Part shown: piece by piece, positions 1 through 11,750 of the stretch
Layout: each line of letters opens with the position of its first letter
Position numbering within the stretch: the first letter of the stretch is position 1
Assembly (NCBI GenBank): GCA_903813345.2
Contig: CAIIXF020000006.1
Location: 22,825,936-22,889,935 of the forward strand
Direction: 5' to 3'
DNA length: 64,000 nucleotides
DNA from: Owenia fusiformis
Lineage: Eukaryota; Annelida; Polychaeta; Sabellida; Oweniidae
Notes under the pieces: generated by a model
Database searches by the model: none
What the model saw: only the letters and a program-made list of their open reading frames with translations
Told to the model about the DNA's origin: nothing
Translations under genes and position numbers: made by a program

Positions 1-757
1 CCCTAGCTCGGTGGGGGCGGGCATTGTCATCCATAAAAACAAAGTTTTCCCCAGCATTTTCTGCAAAGGGTAACACAATGGGATCAATGACCTCATCCCT
101 GTATCGTACGCCTGTCATTGATCCCCCGGGAACCACATACAGCCAAGTACGGTTATCATAGGAAATGCCTCCCCACACCATGATGCTGCCTCCCCCATAG
201 CGGTCATGTTCTGTGCCACAAGCATCAGCATATCTCTCTCCTTGTCTTCTGTAGACTCTAACACGTCCATCATTGTGATCAAGAGTGAACCTGCTCTCAT
301 CAGTGAACAGAACATGGCCCCACTGCTGTCAGGTCCATCTGACATGCTCACGGGCCCAGTTGAGACGGATTCTTCTGTGGGCAGGGGTCAGTGGGACACG
401 CCTTACAGGCCTTCGGGCATGCATATTGGCTCTATGAAGTCTGTTACGGATGGTTTGAGTGGAAACAATGACTCCAGTAGCATCAGCAAAGGCATTATTG
501 AGTCGACGGGCACTACTAAAGCGGTTGTGGAGGCTGAGATTCATCAAATAGCGGTCATTTCTGGGGGTTGTTGCAGATGGTCGGCCACTGCGGGGCCTCT
601 CTGTGTATTGCCCTGTCTCCCGGTGCCGTTGGCTTGCTCGATTTATGACACTATGGGATACACCCATCACTTCACCTACCCTTCGCTGGCTAAAGCCAGC
701 TTCCAGCATCCCTAGTGCTCTAGCAACCTCAGTTGCATTCAAGCGACGTCTTGGCAT
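1..757 (-). pseudogene. Tc1-like transposase, broken by one in-frame stop, C-terminus outside window
   Basis: Counting from the ATG at 757-755 (MPRRRLNATE), residues 1-142 form a paired-like helix-turn-helix DNA-binding region with the basic GRPSATTPR linker and a second basic HTH. Codon 143 (329-331) is TGA. The same frame then stays open for another 109 codons to the window edge, with WGHVLFTDESRF holding the first catalytic Asp (about residue 153), MVWGGIS, and FMDDNARPH holding the second. The third acidic residue lies outside. A CGA-to-TGA change at an Arg codon is the simplest cause of the stop (inference). Such enzymes bind the terminal repeats and cut and paste at TA. One stop and no visible frameshift suggest recent inactivation. 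An upstream in-frame ATG at 811 is ignored because family similarity begins at MPRRR. Confidence 0.85.
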
Positions 758-1060
758 TGTCAAAATGTTGTCTGATTGTAAGTAATGTAAGCAGTAGTGT
801 AAGTTATGCAAGAAAATGCATTTGACCCATTTTTTTACACTCCATGAGGTCAGTTCATGCCCCTAAAAACCAACAATTCAGGATGTGTAATGAACCAGAA
901 CACATTATGCAATAACTGAAACTGATCATGTGTGCAGTTGATTTCAGTGTGATTGAGGGCACTCAGTGCAGTTATATAATAGCACTTTTAGCTGTAAACA
1001 ATGTCATTTGAAAAAGTTATACAAAAAGTAAAAAGTGGTCCTTAACTTTTTTTGAGGAGT
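1..1060 (-). mobile_element. Tc1-like DNA transposon, right-hand part (runs off the window start)
   Basis: The element holds a transposase reading frame on the minus strand (1-757) followed by ~300 non-coding bases. Its outer end lies near 1060, where CTTAACTTTTTTTGAGGAG abuts TATA; an AACTTTTT-containing terminus next to TA is usual for Tc1/mariner inverted repeats. The other end is outside the window. It probably lies in an intron of the minus-strand EGF gene whose exons start at 1377. The family name rests on the transposase. Confidence 0.8.
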
Positions 1061-1376
1061 ATATGATCATGGGGCAAAATCTTCTCGAACCCGGACGTAT
1101 TGCCAATATGAAAATCAAATTGCAAGAAAGAATATAGCATACCGAATGTCTGTACAGTTGGACATCAAAATTTTAGCAATCTTGGAGAACGGGCCCAAAC
1201 AACATGTTGGTATTTCAAAATATGTCAATGAATAAAATCAAATATAAAGTCAAAAGCTAAATCTTACTTTAGAAGAATGCCCTTTGAATAGAATTTGAAG
1301 CAAGTTCAAATTTGACCTTGACAATGAAAAGTATTCCCGACCTAACACAAGAAGCAATATCAATGAATATACTCAC

Positions 1377-1481
1377 ATGCATCACCAGCGTAGTCAGATC
1401 TACATGCACATGTATAGCTGCCATCTGTTTCTGTACAATCTGCGTTGTCATCACAAGGATTGTTCGAACAATCACAATAAA
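1377..1481 (-). CDS. EGF-like exon of a partial secreted-protein gene
   Basis: Read on the minus strand, a TTTTCCAG acceptor is followed by 105 nt and a GTGAGT donor. The exon is phase 1 on both sides, typical of a shuffled EGF module. It encodes VYCDCSNNPCDDNADC and then TETDGSYTCACRSDYAGDA, with the final Cys completed across the donor. The Cys spacing, the N-P-C-x-x-N-A-x-C core and the GSYTCAC segment match a cbEGF/EGF domain that is usually extracellular. It splices in phase to the hydrophobic exon at 3323-3383. The rest of the gene would lie beyond the window start, with the Tc1 copy inside an intron. The protein cannot be named from one domain. Confidence 0.6.
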
Positions 1482-2396
1482 CTGGAAAATAAATATGTGT
1501 TCAGTACATTGTTATGAGCGTAATGTATTGGTATTGTCAAAAGATATTAGAAGAAATATCCCTGAAATTTCATATGTATTCATCAAACGGTTCAGTTTGA
1601 AAGGTGTAGACAGGAGTTTCAAAACTAGATTTTGCACAGTTTATATTTTACACCCATTTCCCCGTACTTATCAGATTTGGACGGAGATCAAAAATGCGTT
1701 AACATTCACCCAGAATGCCGAGAAACTAATCATTTTTAGATTATTGTACAAAGAAACATCCCTGAAAAGGAGCACGTATGTTATCGCAAACAATTTCAGA
1801 AGGTTATATCTTGGATTATGACTATTTTCTGACAATGAAGACAAGTTTATCTTTTAGATCAATTCATTATCTCAAAGAAAATTATATACAGTAATAATAA
1901 AGTCAAACAAACTCGGAGATGTTTAACTAGCAATCAATCCATCAACACACTTTTCAAAGATGTTGACCTCATTTTCACCAAAAATGCAATCATGTTTTAC
2001 ATTGTTTAATGCAATTACTATTCTTTATTTTGATGTATCAAATATTTCTTGAGAGAAAAACTTAATTGCTTTAAGATAAGTGTTCCCCATGTTATTTCTC
2101 CATTGAAAATTCTCATGCTATTCATTGGTTTCAGTTCATTTTGGTCATCCAAATTCAGTATCTTTAAATTCTCTGGAGCAATCAACTTTTCCTTTTAGGA
2201 AATCGAACATATCTCAAAGCGCATTCTAATTATGCATTCAACAATTATAATAAAAGGTTGAATTTTTGGTGAAAATTTGGTCAACATTTTTGAAAAAGTA
2301 CGTTGATTGGTCCATTTATTGCCCCTTCAATATCACTTAGGTCTGATGAACTAAATTATCATTATATATACTTTTCTCGAAGATAATGAATGAATC

Positions 2397-2890
2397 GGCT
2401 TTGTATAAAAAACCTCCTACCTCATACCCACATACCCACCTACGTGGGACATGATACAGTCAATGAAGGGTTCAATTTTAAAGATTTTTAAATCTCAAAA
2501 TAGCTCTAATTAACATTTCTACAATTCCGGCTTTATTTTATGACTAGACAGATAACAGATCCATAAATAAAGGCATATGGGTGCATTGTAATGTGTAATA
2601 ACCCTAGGGCGCCCCAGGGGAATAACTTACTAATGACTGCGAGCATAGGTCCAACAAGCCAGATAAAGAAATTGAAAGAAAGTGTGCTAAATTTGATGCC
2701 CCGAGTGGGAAGCGAACCCAGCTGGGATGTAGTAGCAACTTAATTGCTATCAAGGGTGTTACAAATGCATCTATAATTCATCATAAACTAAGATTTAATA
2801 AACTAAGATCTTTTAAATTGAACCCTTCAAAGACTGTATCATGTCCAACGTATTGGTGGGTATGAGGTAGGAGGTTTTTTATACAAAGCC
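2397..2890. mobile_element. MITE-like inverted-repeat element, ~494 bp
   Basis: The left end GGCTTTGTATAAAAAACCTCC and the right end ending ATACAAAGCC are inverted copies. The arms extend ~90 bp through CATGATACAGTC/GACTGTATCATG and GAAGGGTTCAA/TTGAACCCTTC. TGAAT flanks both sides, with one extra C on the left, a possible target duplication. It lies in the intron between the two minus-strand EGF-gene exons. No coding capacity is seen. Confidence 0.7.
2697..2775 (-). repeat. degenerate tRNA-like segment (SINE or tRNA remnant)
   Basis: On the minus strand the segment ends with GGGTTCGCTTCCCACTCGGG, which resembles a T-arm/B-box and the 3' acceptor side of a tRNA. A weak A-box-like TAGCAATTAAG lies ~35 nt upstream. 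No complete cloverleaf can be drawn, so it is not a working tRNA. It sits inside the MITE-like element at 2397-2890. Confidence 0.3.
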
Positions 2891-3322
2891 TGAATTGGAT
2901 CTAAAATATACACCCATGTTCATGATCAGAAAATATTCATAATTCAAGTTAGAATCGTTTGAAATTGTTTGCGATAACCTACGTGGTCCTTTGAAATCAA
3001 TCAGTCAACGGTTCGCCGAAAATATTCAGATATTTTATCAGATATACAAGTTTTTGAAGATGCCTTCAGTTTCACATTTTTATAAGAATATCAATTGAAA
3101 AAGGGGCGTAACCTCATTCAATACTTTGACGAATGTTTTATCTGAAATAAAGTCAAAACTGTAAGAAATATTAAAAACTGGCCATGATACGAAAGATCTA
3201 GCAAACAATATTATAAAAGTGTGACATTTTAAATTTTGTGGCATTTTAAATTTTCGAAGCATATTCTTATCTCTAGCTGTCGCTTAGACTTTTAATTATA
3301 AATCAAACACAAATGTTCTTAC

Positions 3323-3383
3323 CTATAATAACCTGAATGCACACAACCATCAGGAACAAAGCCCAGGCCGGTGGCAATGCTGC
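3323..3383 (-). CDS. signal-peptide exon of the minus-strand EGF gene (partial)
   Basis: On the minus strand TTTTCTTTTTCAG precedes a 61-nt exon ending at GTAAGA. In the frame that joins in phase to the EGF exon it reads AALPPAWALFLMVVCIQVII plus one base. This is a compact hydrophobic stretch followed by small residues, as in the core and cleavage region of a signal peptide. The next exon continues at once with V-Y-C-D-C. The start Met must lie in a further upstream exon that I could not place. The alternative frame gives a non-hydrophobic peptide and would break the EGF frame. Confidence 0.5.
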
Positions 3384-3495
3384 CTGAAAAAGAAAATGGA
3401 TGTGCGTGAACCAACGTAAGTCTAATTCTGAATCCGTGTGTCGAAAATGTAAAAGAAACGGAGATAATTGCATTCTGGCTTACCAGACCCCTTTT

Positions 3496-3600
3496 TACAG
3501 GGTGAACCAGAAATGGTAACCCAAACAAATGGTAATAACACCCTCATCCAACATGGATTTAAAATCATATTTGGCATGCATCATAATTGAACATTGTTCA
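3496..3600 (+). mobile_element. fragment of a TACAGGGYGARCCA-terminus MITE family
   Basis: TTTACAGGGTGAACCAGAAA and the following GGTAACCCAAACAAA, CATGGATTTA and TCATATTTGGCA match, in order, the left arm of the element at 22096-22650. Only one end is recognisable here. The TA plus CAGGG start suggests a Tc1/mariner-derived family. Confidence 0.55.
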
Positions 3601-5517
3601 TATAACGGAAATATGCCAAAATCATATCCGATTTGAATCCCCAAACTTTCATCTTCGGAGCCATTCCAAAGATGTCCACGCTCACAACTCTAGAACCTTG
3701 GATGAAGCAAGAGAAGGTTCATCGGGCTCGGGAAACACCTTCGATCGTCCTTCATTATAAAACAAACCACTTGTCAGGAAGAACCCCTTTTCTAAAAGAT
3801 CAACGAACCCCAGGCTGGAAACGAACCCAAATCTGAAAGATGACTTTTTTGCGCGAACAATAGTGAATTGCACATTTATACTAGAACCATATTCAGTACG
3901 TATTTCATCCTTTGATATTCCCTTGCATTGTTAATTCTAAACATATATATGGCTTATATCATATCAAAGTGTTCGTCTTTAGATTGTCTTTTCGGAGACT
4001 ATATGATTATTTTTTCGTTTCTGAGAATATGAAAGGATACTTGCCATGTTCTAATTTGGGTAAGACCTCAAAATTAAGGCGTCACGCGTAACAAAAGACG
4101 ACAAAGAAACCTACTCCAAGAGGGCTATTTGATGATGTTCACATAATATTCTGTAATTTGATTAATTCGTTGAAACCCTTTTCCGTCGTGTGAACCCTCC
4201 CTTCCCTAAACTCTTTCGTTATGAAATGAACCCCAGGAAGGGAATAAAAATGGAACACTCCCTTGGTAAATCAAGGACTGTGTGGTCTTTTGATTGCTTA
4301 CTTTTTAGGTTTCATTGACTAACAAGCAAAATAACTCGAAATGGCAGAAAATTAAAATCAAAAACTTTTAGTTTCACGAAAATACGATCTAGGTTCAGAG
4401 AATGATGTTTTGTTATCGCATATCGCAGTGTTGAATTTTCTCTCATTATTGAAAAATCCGAAATGTGTGATCTCATTGGTCATCTTAATCGGGGTTTTAC
4501 CTTATTCGAACTGAAGTTGGTTGATTCCAATGGTACCATATTGCTTTTAATATTCTATTGATTTTTGGATGGTGAACTTCTATCAAGGATAATAACTCAA
4601 TGTTCATTACCTGAATCTTTTTCAACGCCCTCGAAATAATTTTTCTAACGTTTTAGATACGAATTAAAATTGAAAATGACTTTAAGATTGCGGGAAATGA
4701 GATTTTTAAATTACACATCTTAGAGCGTTGGTTTCTTATATAAGCTTTGAGTCCATGGCTCATATGGCTCTCATTGCTTCTGTTGTGTTAGATGAAAGGG
4801 GTTGAGTATTGAGCGACCCGACGACCAAGAGGTTATTTCAAAAAGCTTAATTTATGCTACGCCAATGTACTAAGTTTCTAATCACAAAAGAAAAGAATTA
4901 TATACAAATAAAAATATTTATTTTGCACTTGGGGCTCTAAACATTTGATTAGTATATGAGTTCATTCCCTTTGCTACAACGAAATCGTATTCATAAACAA
5001 ATCATAATAAAATGACCGCCCGGCCCGATTGTACTGGCCACCGCTTGGGTGGGCGACAGTACACACGGAAGGTAGGGCATGATTTGATGTGACCAAAACG
5101 TCAACATACTGTAGCGCATCCTGTGGGATGGCAGTATGTATGCTGGGAATGAATGAATAATATAAGGGAAACGCCTAAATCATTTGCGCTCAGTCACCGT
5201 GGATGAGCTGAGATAACTGCTCGTGTGGCAGTCATTGACGTGGAATATATCTGTGGAAAGCTATATCGCTGACGTCAACGCAACAAAATAGGACGTTATA
5301 CGTAACATAAATATGTATGTAATCAACAATGATGATGTTACCTTACATTATCAGTTCATTCATTTGGAGAGGTACTGAACTAATATATATTTAAATTTTG
5401 ATTTAAAGAATAAAAGAACCTAAGGTGACGTGGAGGGGTGGAGGACGGTTAGGTGTGTAGTGGTCTCCACCGATACAAAAACTTCAAGCTGACCTCAGAA
5501 AATAAACAAGATATATT
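3601..5517. other. gene-free stretch
   Basis: I see no supported exon. A structured patch at 5100-5150 (CATACTG ... CAGTATG enclosing GCATCC ... GGATGG) could form a hairpin, but I recognise no RNA family. Reading frames here are short and lack conserved motifs. Confidence 0.4.
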
Positions 5518-8500
5518 AGTGGAGTCAATTAAGGCAATAAAACCCTAGAATTGCACATGCTATATATATAGCACTATTTCCTGACATAAGAATCACTACT
5601 ACATATATTTTTGATATCTAACGAAGTGGTGTTGAAAAGTGGCCCCATTTGATAATAACAGGCCTTGAAAATTTTGGGCATTTACATTGAGCCCAATGTT
5701 AATTTATCAATCTTCAAAAGATCCCCTGCAGTACAGTTTTAGAGATATAAAGCCCATATTCCCAGGATGTTACAATAACATGATTATCTTCAAAATAAGA
5801 AGGGTTAAATTTTTTCTTTTACCTAGTTCCAAAGAGTTTGAGTTTTAGAAATTCCCCATTGGCTGCCATTATAAATGGCTATCAATATGGCTTTACTAAA
5901 GTGTCCTTTTCTAAAAAATTCCACGGTGAAATTTTCTAATATTACAGATTCCTATAGTTAATATATTGATTTTAAAAAAATCAAACAGGTACATTTCTGA
6001 AAATTTCTTATTTTTGATATATTTAGCCGTTAAAAACTATAAAAGACCTGTATTGAGCCCCATGTTAATTTATCAATCTTTCAAAGACCCTGTGCAGAAC
6101 AGTTTTAGACTAATAATGCCCATTCTCCTACTATGTTACAATAACATGATTATCTTCAAAATAAGAAGGGCAAATTCTTTTCTTTTACCTACTTCCAAAG
6201 ATATTTGCATTTGAATTTTGGAAATTCCCCATTGGCTGCCATTATAAAAGGCTATCAATATGGCCTTACTAAAGTGTCCTTTTCTCAAAAAGTCCACGGT
6301 GGAATTTTCCAATATTGTAGATTTCTATAGTTAATGTATTGATTTAATAAAAATCAAACAGGTACATTTTTAATTTTTTTTAGTTTTATATAATTAGCCG
6401 TTAAAAACTATAAAGAACCTATATTGAAGCCCATGTTAATTTATCAATCTTTCAAAGACCCTGTGCAGAACAGTTTTAGATTAATAATGCCCATTCTCAT
6501 ACTATGTTACAATAACATGATTATCTTCAAAAAAGGAAGGGCTAATATTTTTCTTTTACCTAGACTCCATTTCACTGTTTTATTGCGTCAGTGTGTAGAA
6601 CCCCAAAAATAAGAAATTGGGAGACCATTGTGCAATAATATATGGAAAAGTATATTCATAATGTACATGAATGACATTTGTATATTTCAGATTTTTTAGT
6701 TTTTGTGCAATAAGCCTGTGCCCTCTTGTAATTTGAAGAATTTCGGCCATGTTAATCTTATTGAAAATAACATGGCAGAGAAGCATCCAAATATAAGAGG
6801 CCACACACTTTATGAGCCAAACTAGAAGCAATCCAAGATATACACATGTCATATACACACGCCTAACCATCGACAAGGTACAGTCACGTGACAGTGACAA
6901 AATATGCCGTAGTACACTTTTGATGTACTATGTCATTTCCGCCATTTTATATCGCCATTTTCTAGAATGAGGAAGCGAGGTAAGAACTAGCATTGATTTG
7001 ATCAATATTGTGTCAGTTCATCATCAGGCAGTTGTTGCATTCGATTTGTAATTAAGTTGCAAATATGCATATCTATTTCAAATGATCCTCAGCAACTTCA
7101 ATATCTTGTTATAGATCTACCCAGTACGTCAGGGATCTCTAAATCTTGACTGAATTTCGCAAAATTCTCTCTAATTTTTGTTTTGCTATGCAAATAACAG
7201 CCAAACTACGACTAACACAACTTAAGATAAGTATACAAATATACATCCAGAGTTAATGCAAAACCGCTTTTTACTTTGGATGCTACTACGAAAAACAGAT
7301 AATGTATGTTGTCAACTCGAATGTATGTTGTCACATTGGCCTTACAGATCTCAATTCACAGTTAATTTTACATGAATGAAATGCTATAATGTACGTGTAA
7401 TAGAAGGAACATATTTGATAATAAAGTAATAATTTATAATAATAGGGCTGGCATATCGAAAAATTTACTCTAATATTTTGTCCGTTAATCAATAAAATTG
7501 TCATTGATATGATTAAATTTCAATGTTACTAATAATTTTTTAGTATTCCATAACCCTGGCTTTTGAACTTCTGCACTTTCCCCCCTAGGCAGACATATAC
7601 CAATTTCTCCAAAGTATGTGTCATATATCATATTTAAGCTTATCCAAAGTTACATTGATTTGCCAAATATGATGGTTCAAATGGTAAAAAGTAACAGGCA
7701 TTTCAAAAATTAGCGTTTTGCCAAAAAGTCCATTTCAGTATCCTGGAAACAGCCCTGACCTGAATGTGACAGAAAATATGGATGCTATTCTCGAAGATAA
7801 TATATGGATATCGAGTTCTAAAAAGATGACGTTTAGGGTAGATACTCCAAGGAAACTCTTCTTAAGCCTTAAAAGGGTTTTATGAAGATTACAAAACGCC
7901 ATATCCCTATTTGAAGCCAGTTTAAGATCATATATGGAAAGTATTGCTGCTGTTAACATGGCGGCTAAGGAGACACACCGACTATTGTTTTGGTGTAAAA
8001 CTGACTTTAATTTTGTCCAAACACTAACTTTTGAAATTCCTGTAACTTTTTCCATTTGTGAGTTGAACCATGATACTCGGCAAATTAATGTAACTTTGGA
8101 TGAGCTTTAAAATGATATACGACACATACATGGAGACATTGGTATATGTCTGCCTATGGGGGCCCATAATTTCGGGACACCCTGTAGCATAAAGTCATCT
8201 TGGATTAGCTAGTAAAGATCTCTCCATGAACTCCTTAAGATTATTAAAATTCATAAAAGTGCAACTAAACATAACGTAACGTACCGACGTCGAGTGGTTA
8301 AAGAGGTCGGAAGAAAACACGCCGTGGTCACATATTAGTCACCATATTAATACTTTCATTAAATAAAATAGCATTCAACGAAAAAATCACTTTTACCTGT
8401 TTATCTGTACTAGGGATACAGGAGCATGTTCGTTGAACATCACTTGTAACGCATAGAACCCTTAATGCATTTTGAAATTAAATCATTGCAATGTTTAATA

Positions 8501-11286
8501 TTATAACTCATGTATTTCAATTACAGGGACAACATACACTGTGAGTTGACAACGTACATTTCTGATTTTTTAAATTATATCAAATGCATGAATGTTTATT
8601 AAATGTTCACCTGTCCTAAACTGTGTAGTTTAGAGAAACACATTCTCATAAAAATATTCGACACTCTGAGACGTCAGGGGAGAAAATTATCAAAGGAAAT
8701 GTGTAAAAAACAACATTTTTCCAACCGAAGAATCGTATGGGTAGACTAACAACGAAAAAAATCGAGCACTGCTCGAAGGTCTTTTAACGTTATTAGAAAA
8801 ATAAATGTCTTTGAAATCGAATGCACGCGAAATCAAACATAAAATCCTTTGTGTTCTCCTAAAATTTATTTTTGAAAACCTGCATCGAACCTACATCATG
8901 GTCTTCGCTCAAAATCAGTTAATAGTGACATAGTACATCAAAAGTGTACTACGGCATATTTTGTCACCTGTCACGTGACTGTACCTTGTCGATGGTTAGG
9001 CGTGATACAATAGGAATACATTTTTCCTTATATTATTGCAAAATGATATTTTGATTTCTAATTTTTTTTAGCTTTTACTGACGCAATTAAACAGTGAAAT
9101 GGACTCTAGTTCCAAAGATATTTGCGATTGAATTTTTGAAAATCCCTATTGGTTGCCATTATAAACCGTTACAATATGGTTTTACTATAATAGATTGTCT
9201 TCTCAAAGAATCCACTGTGAAATTTTCTAATATTGTAGATATCTATAGTTAATATATATATTTTTTTTAAAATCAAACAGCTACTTTTCTGAAAATTTCT
9301 TATTTTTAAAATATTTAGTCATTAAGTTAAAGATTGATTTAACATGGTGCATAATATAGGTTTTTATAGTTAATAACAGCTAATTATATAAATGAAAGTA
9401 AAACAATTCAGAAATCTGCCTGTTTTTAAAAAAAAAAAAATAGAAATGTACAATATTAGAAAATTCCATAGTGGACTTTTTGAGAAAAGACGCTTTACTT
9501 AAGCCAAATTGATACCGTTTATAATGGCAGCTAATGGGGTTTTTCCAAAATGCAAACGTCAATATCTTTGGAAATAGGTCAAAGAAAAAATTTAATCCTT
9601 CATATTTTGAAGATAATCGTGTTATTGTAACATCCTAGGAATAATGGCTTCATCGCTTTTGAACTGCTCTGTATGGGGTCTTTTGAAGATTGATAATCTA
9701 ACATGGGGCCCAATATGTTTTTTATAGTTTTTAACGGCTAGATATATTTAAAATAAAAAATTTTCAGAAATGTGCCTGTTTGATTTTTTTTAAATTAATA
9801 TATTAACTATAGACATGTACAATATTAAAAATTCGACAGTAGACGTTTTGCGAAAAGGAGACTTCAGTAAAGTCATAATGATAGCAGTTTATAATGGCAT
9901 CCAATGGGGATTTCCAATATTTCAACGCCAATATCTTTGGAACTTAGTTGTTTTGGATAAAGTCATGTTATTGCAACATCCTTGGAATATGGCTCCATCA
10001 CTTTTGAACTGCTCTACAGGGGGAGTTTTTAACAGCTGGATATATTAAAAATAAGAATTTATCAGAAATGTGCCCGTTTGATTTTTTTAAATCAATATAT
10101 ATATATATCAACTCTACTATCGAAATATACGATACTAGAAAATTCCATGGTGGACTTTCTGAGAAATGGACACTTTAGTAAAGCTATTAATTGATAGCCG
10201 TTTATAATGGCAGCCAATGGGGAATTTCGAAAATTCAAAAGCAAATATCTTTGGAACTAGGTAAAGAGAAGTCATACCTTCTTATTTTGAAAATAATAGT
10301 GTTATTGTTATATCCTATGAGTATGGCCCTTATCACTTTTTGAAGGGACCTTTTGAAGATTGATAAATTATCATGGGGCTCAATATAGGTTTTTATAGTT
10401 TTTAACGGCTAAATATATCAAAAATAAGAAATTTTCAGAAATGTACCCGTTTGATTTTTTTTAAATCAATATATTAACTATACGAATCTGCAATATTAGA
10501 AAATTTCACCGTGGACTTTTTGAGAAAAGGACAATTTAGTAAAGCCATATTGATGGCCGTTTATAATGGCAGCCAATGGAGAATTTTCAAAATTCAAACG
10601 CAAATATCTTTGGAACTAGGTAAAAGAAAAGAATTTGCCCTTCTTATTTTGAAGATAATCATGTTATTGTAACGTATTAGGAGAATTGGCATAATTACTC
10701 TAAAACTGTCCTGTATGGGGTCTTTTGAAGATTGGTAAATTAACATGGGGCTCAATATAGGTTTTTATAGTTTTTAACAGCTAAATATATAAAAAATAAG
10801 AAATTTTCAGAAATGTACCTGTTTGATTTCTTTAAAATCAATATATTATCTATAGAAATCTGCAATATTAGAAAATTTCACCGTAGAATTTTTGAGAAAA
10901 GGACACTTTAGTAAAGCCATATTGATAGCCATTTATAATGGCAGCCAATGGGGAATTTCCAAAATTCAAACTCAAATATCTTTGGAACTAGGTAAAAGAA
11001 AAAATTTAACCCTTCTTATTTTGAAGATAATCATGTTATTGTAACATCCTAGGAATATGGGCTTTATGACTCTAAAACTGTACTGCAGGGGATCTTTTGA
11101 AGATTGATAAATTAACATGGGGCTCAATGTAAATGCCCAAAATTTTCAAGGCCTGTTATTATCAAATTAGGCCACTTTTCAACACCACTTCGTTAGATAT
11201 CAAAAATATATGTATTAATAATACTTATGTCAAAAAATGATGCTATATATATAGCATGTGCAATTGAACACTTATCTGACTCCACT
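5518..11286. mobile_element. 5.8-kb fold-back element with arms made of ~370-bp tandem units
   Basis: The termini are AGTGGAGTCA and TGACTCCACT. Inside them are inverted copies of a segment with TGCTATATATATAGCA and one with ACACCACTTCGTTAGATATC. The left arm (to ~6935) then carries about three tandem units and the right arm (from ~8925) about six, in opposite orientation. Each unit holds CCATTGGCTGCCATTATAAA, the TTAATTTATCAATCTTC motif and GCCGTTAAAAACTATAAA, repeating every 310-370 bp. Next to the core, 6858-6930 and 8926-9004 are near-identical inverted copies containing GTACAGTCACGTGAC. No coding region is seen. Flanks are AT-rich, and I could not define a target-site duplication. Confidence 0.8.
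7575..8185. mobile_element. inverted-repeat element nested in the core of the fold-back
   Basis: CCTAGGCAGACATATACCA at ~7584 and TGGTATATGTCTGCCTATGG at ~8140 are inverted. The arms continue ~120 bp through TCCAAAGTTACATTGATTTG and CAAATTAATGTAACTTTGGA. The right end runs into CGGGACACCCTGTAG, a mariner-type terminus; the matching left terminus is lost. A 106-codon minus-strand frame inside (7735-8055) resembles nothing I know and I do not call it a gene. Confidence 0.6.
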
Positions 11287-11469
11287 ATATACCAGGCTTC
11301 TAATGTGTAAGTTATCTTACATTCAAGCGATTTTAGCGACATCTTAATGTCGTATCATAAAATAGCGTTATCCATTGAATAACTTACAATTTACCGAAAT
11401 AAATACAGTAACATTAGATCCATTTAGATTTTATTTCTTAAAATCTATTTAAAACTCGACTTCTTACAG

Positions 11470-11750
11470 TCGGTGTAATGTTGACTGATTGACAACAATT
11501 TAATGCGAAACTTATTTCGAAATATTTTATATACTGTATATAACGAGGGTAATGTCAACGAGGGTTGATCCAAAAGATCTCCACCGTTTGTTCTTAAAAA
11601 AATATTTTCCTCGTATAACAGTTTTTGTTAACATTTTTGGTTTTTGCTCCTTTCTACCAGAAAATGTCTTTCCGAACCTTGTTGGAACAAAATACCATAT
11701 ACAACATGTTTTTAGACCTCTCTTTTTAGACCTCTCTTATAAGGTCGGAA
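11470..11750. repeat. dispersed repeat, second copy inverted near 52.2 kb
   Basis: GTAATGTTGACTGATTGACA, ACAATTTAATGCGAAA and CCGAACCTTGTTGGAACAAA recur in the same order on the opposite strand at about 52175-52375. The open frame here (11552-11806) is therefore repeat sequence, not a gene. Confidence 0.6.

Noticed and set aside
206-715. 169-codon plus-strand open frame
   Set aside because: It is the antisense shadow of the Tc1-like transposase.
7735-8055. 106-codon minus-strand frame in the fold-back core
   Set aside because: Bounded by inverted arms, with no motif and composition like the repeat; probably chance or a decayed transposase fragment.
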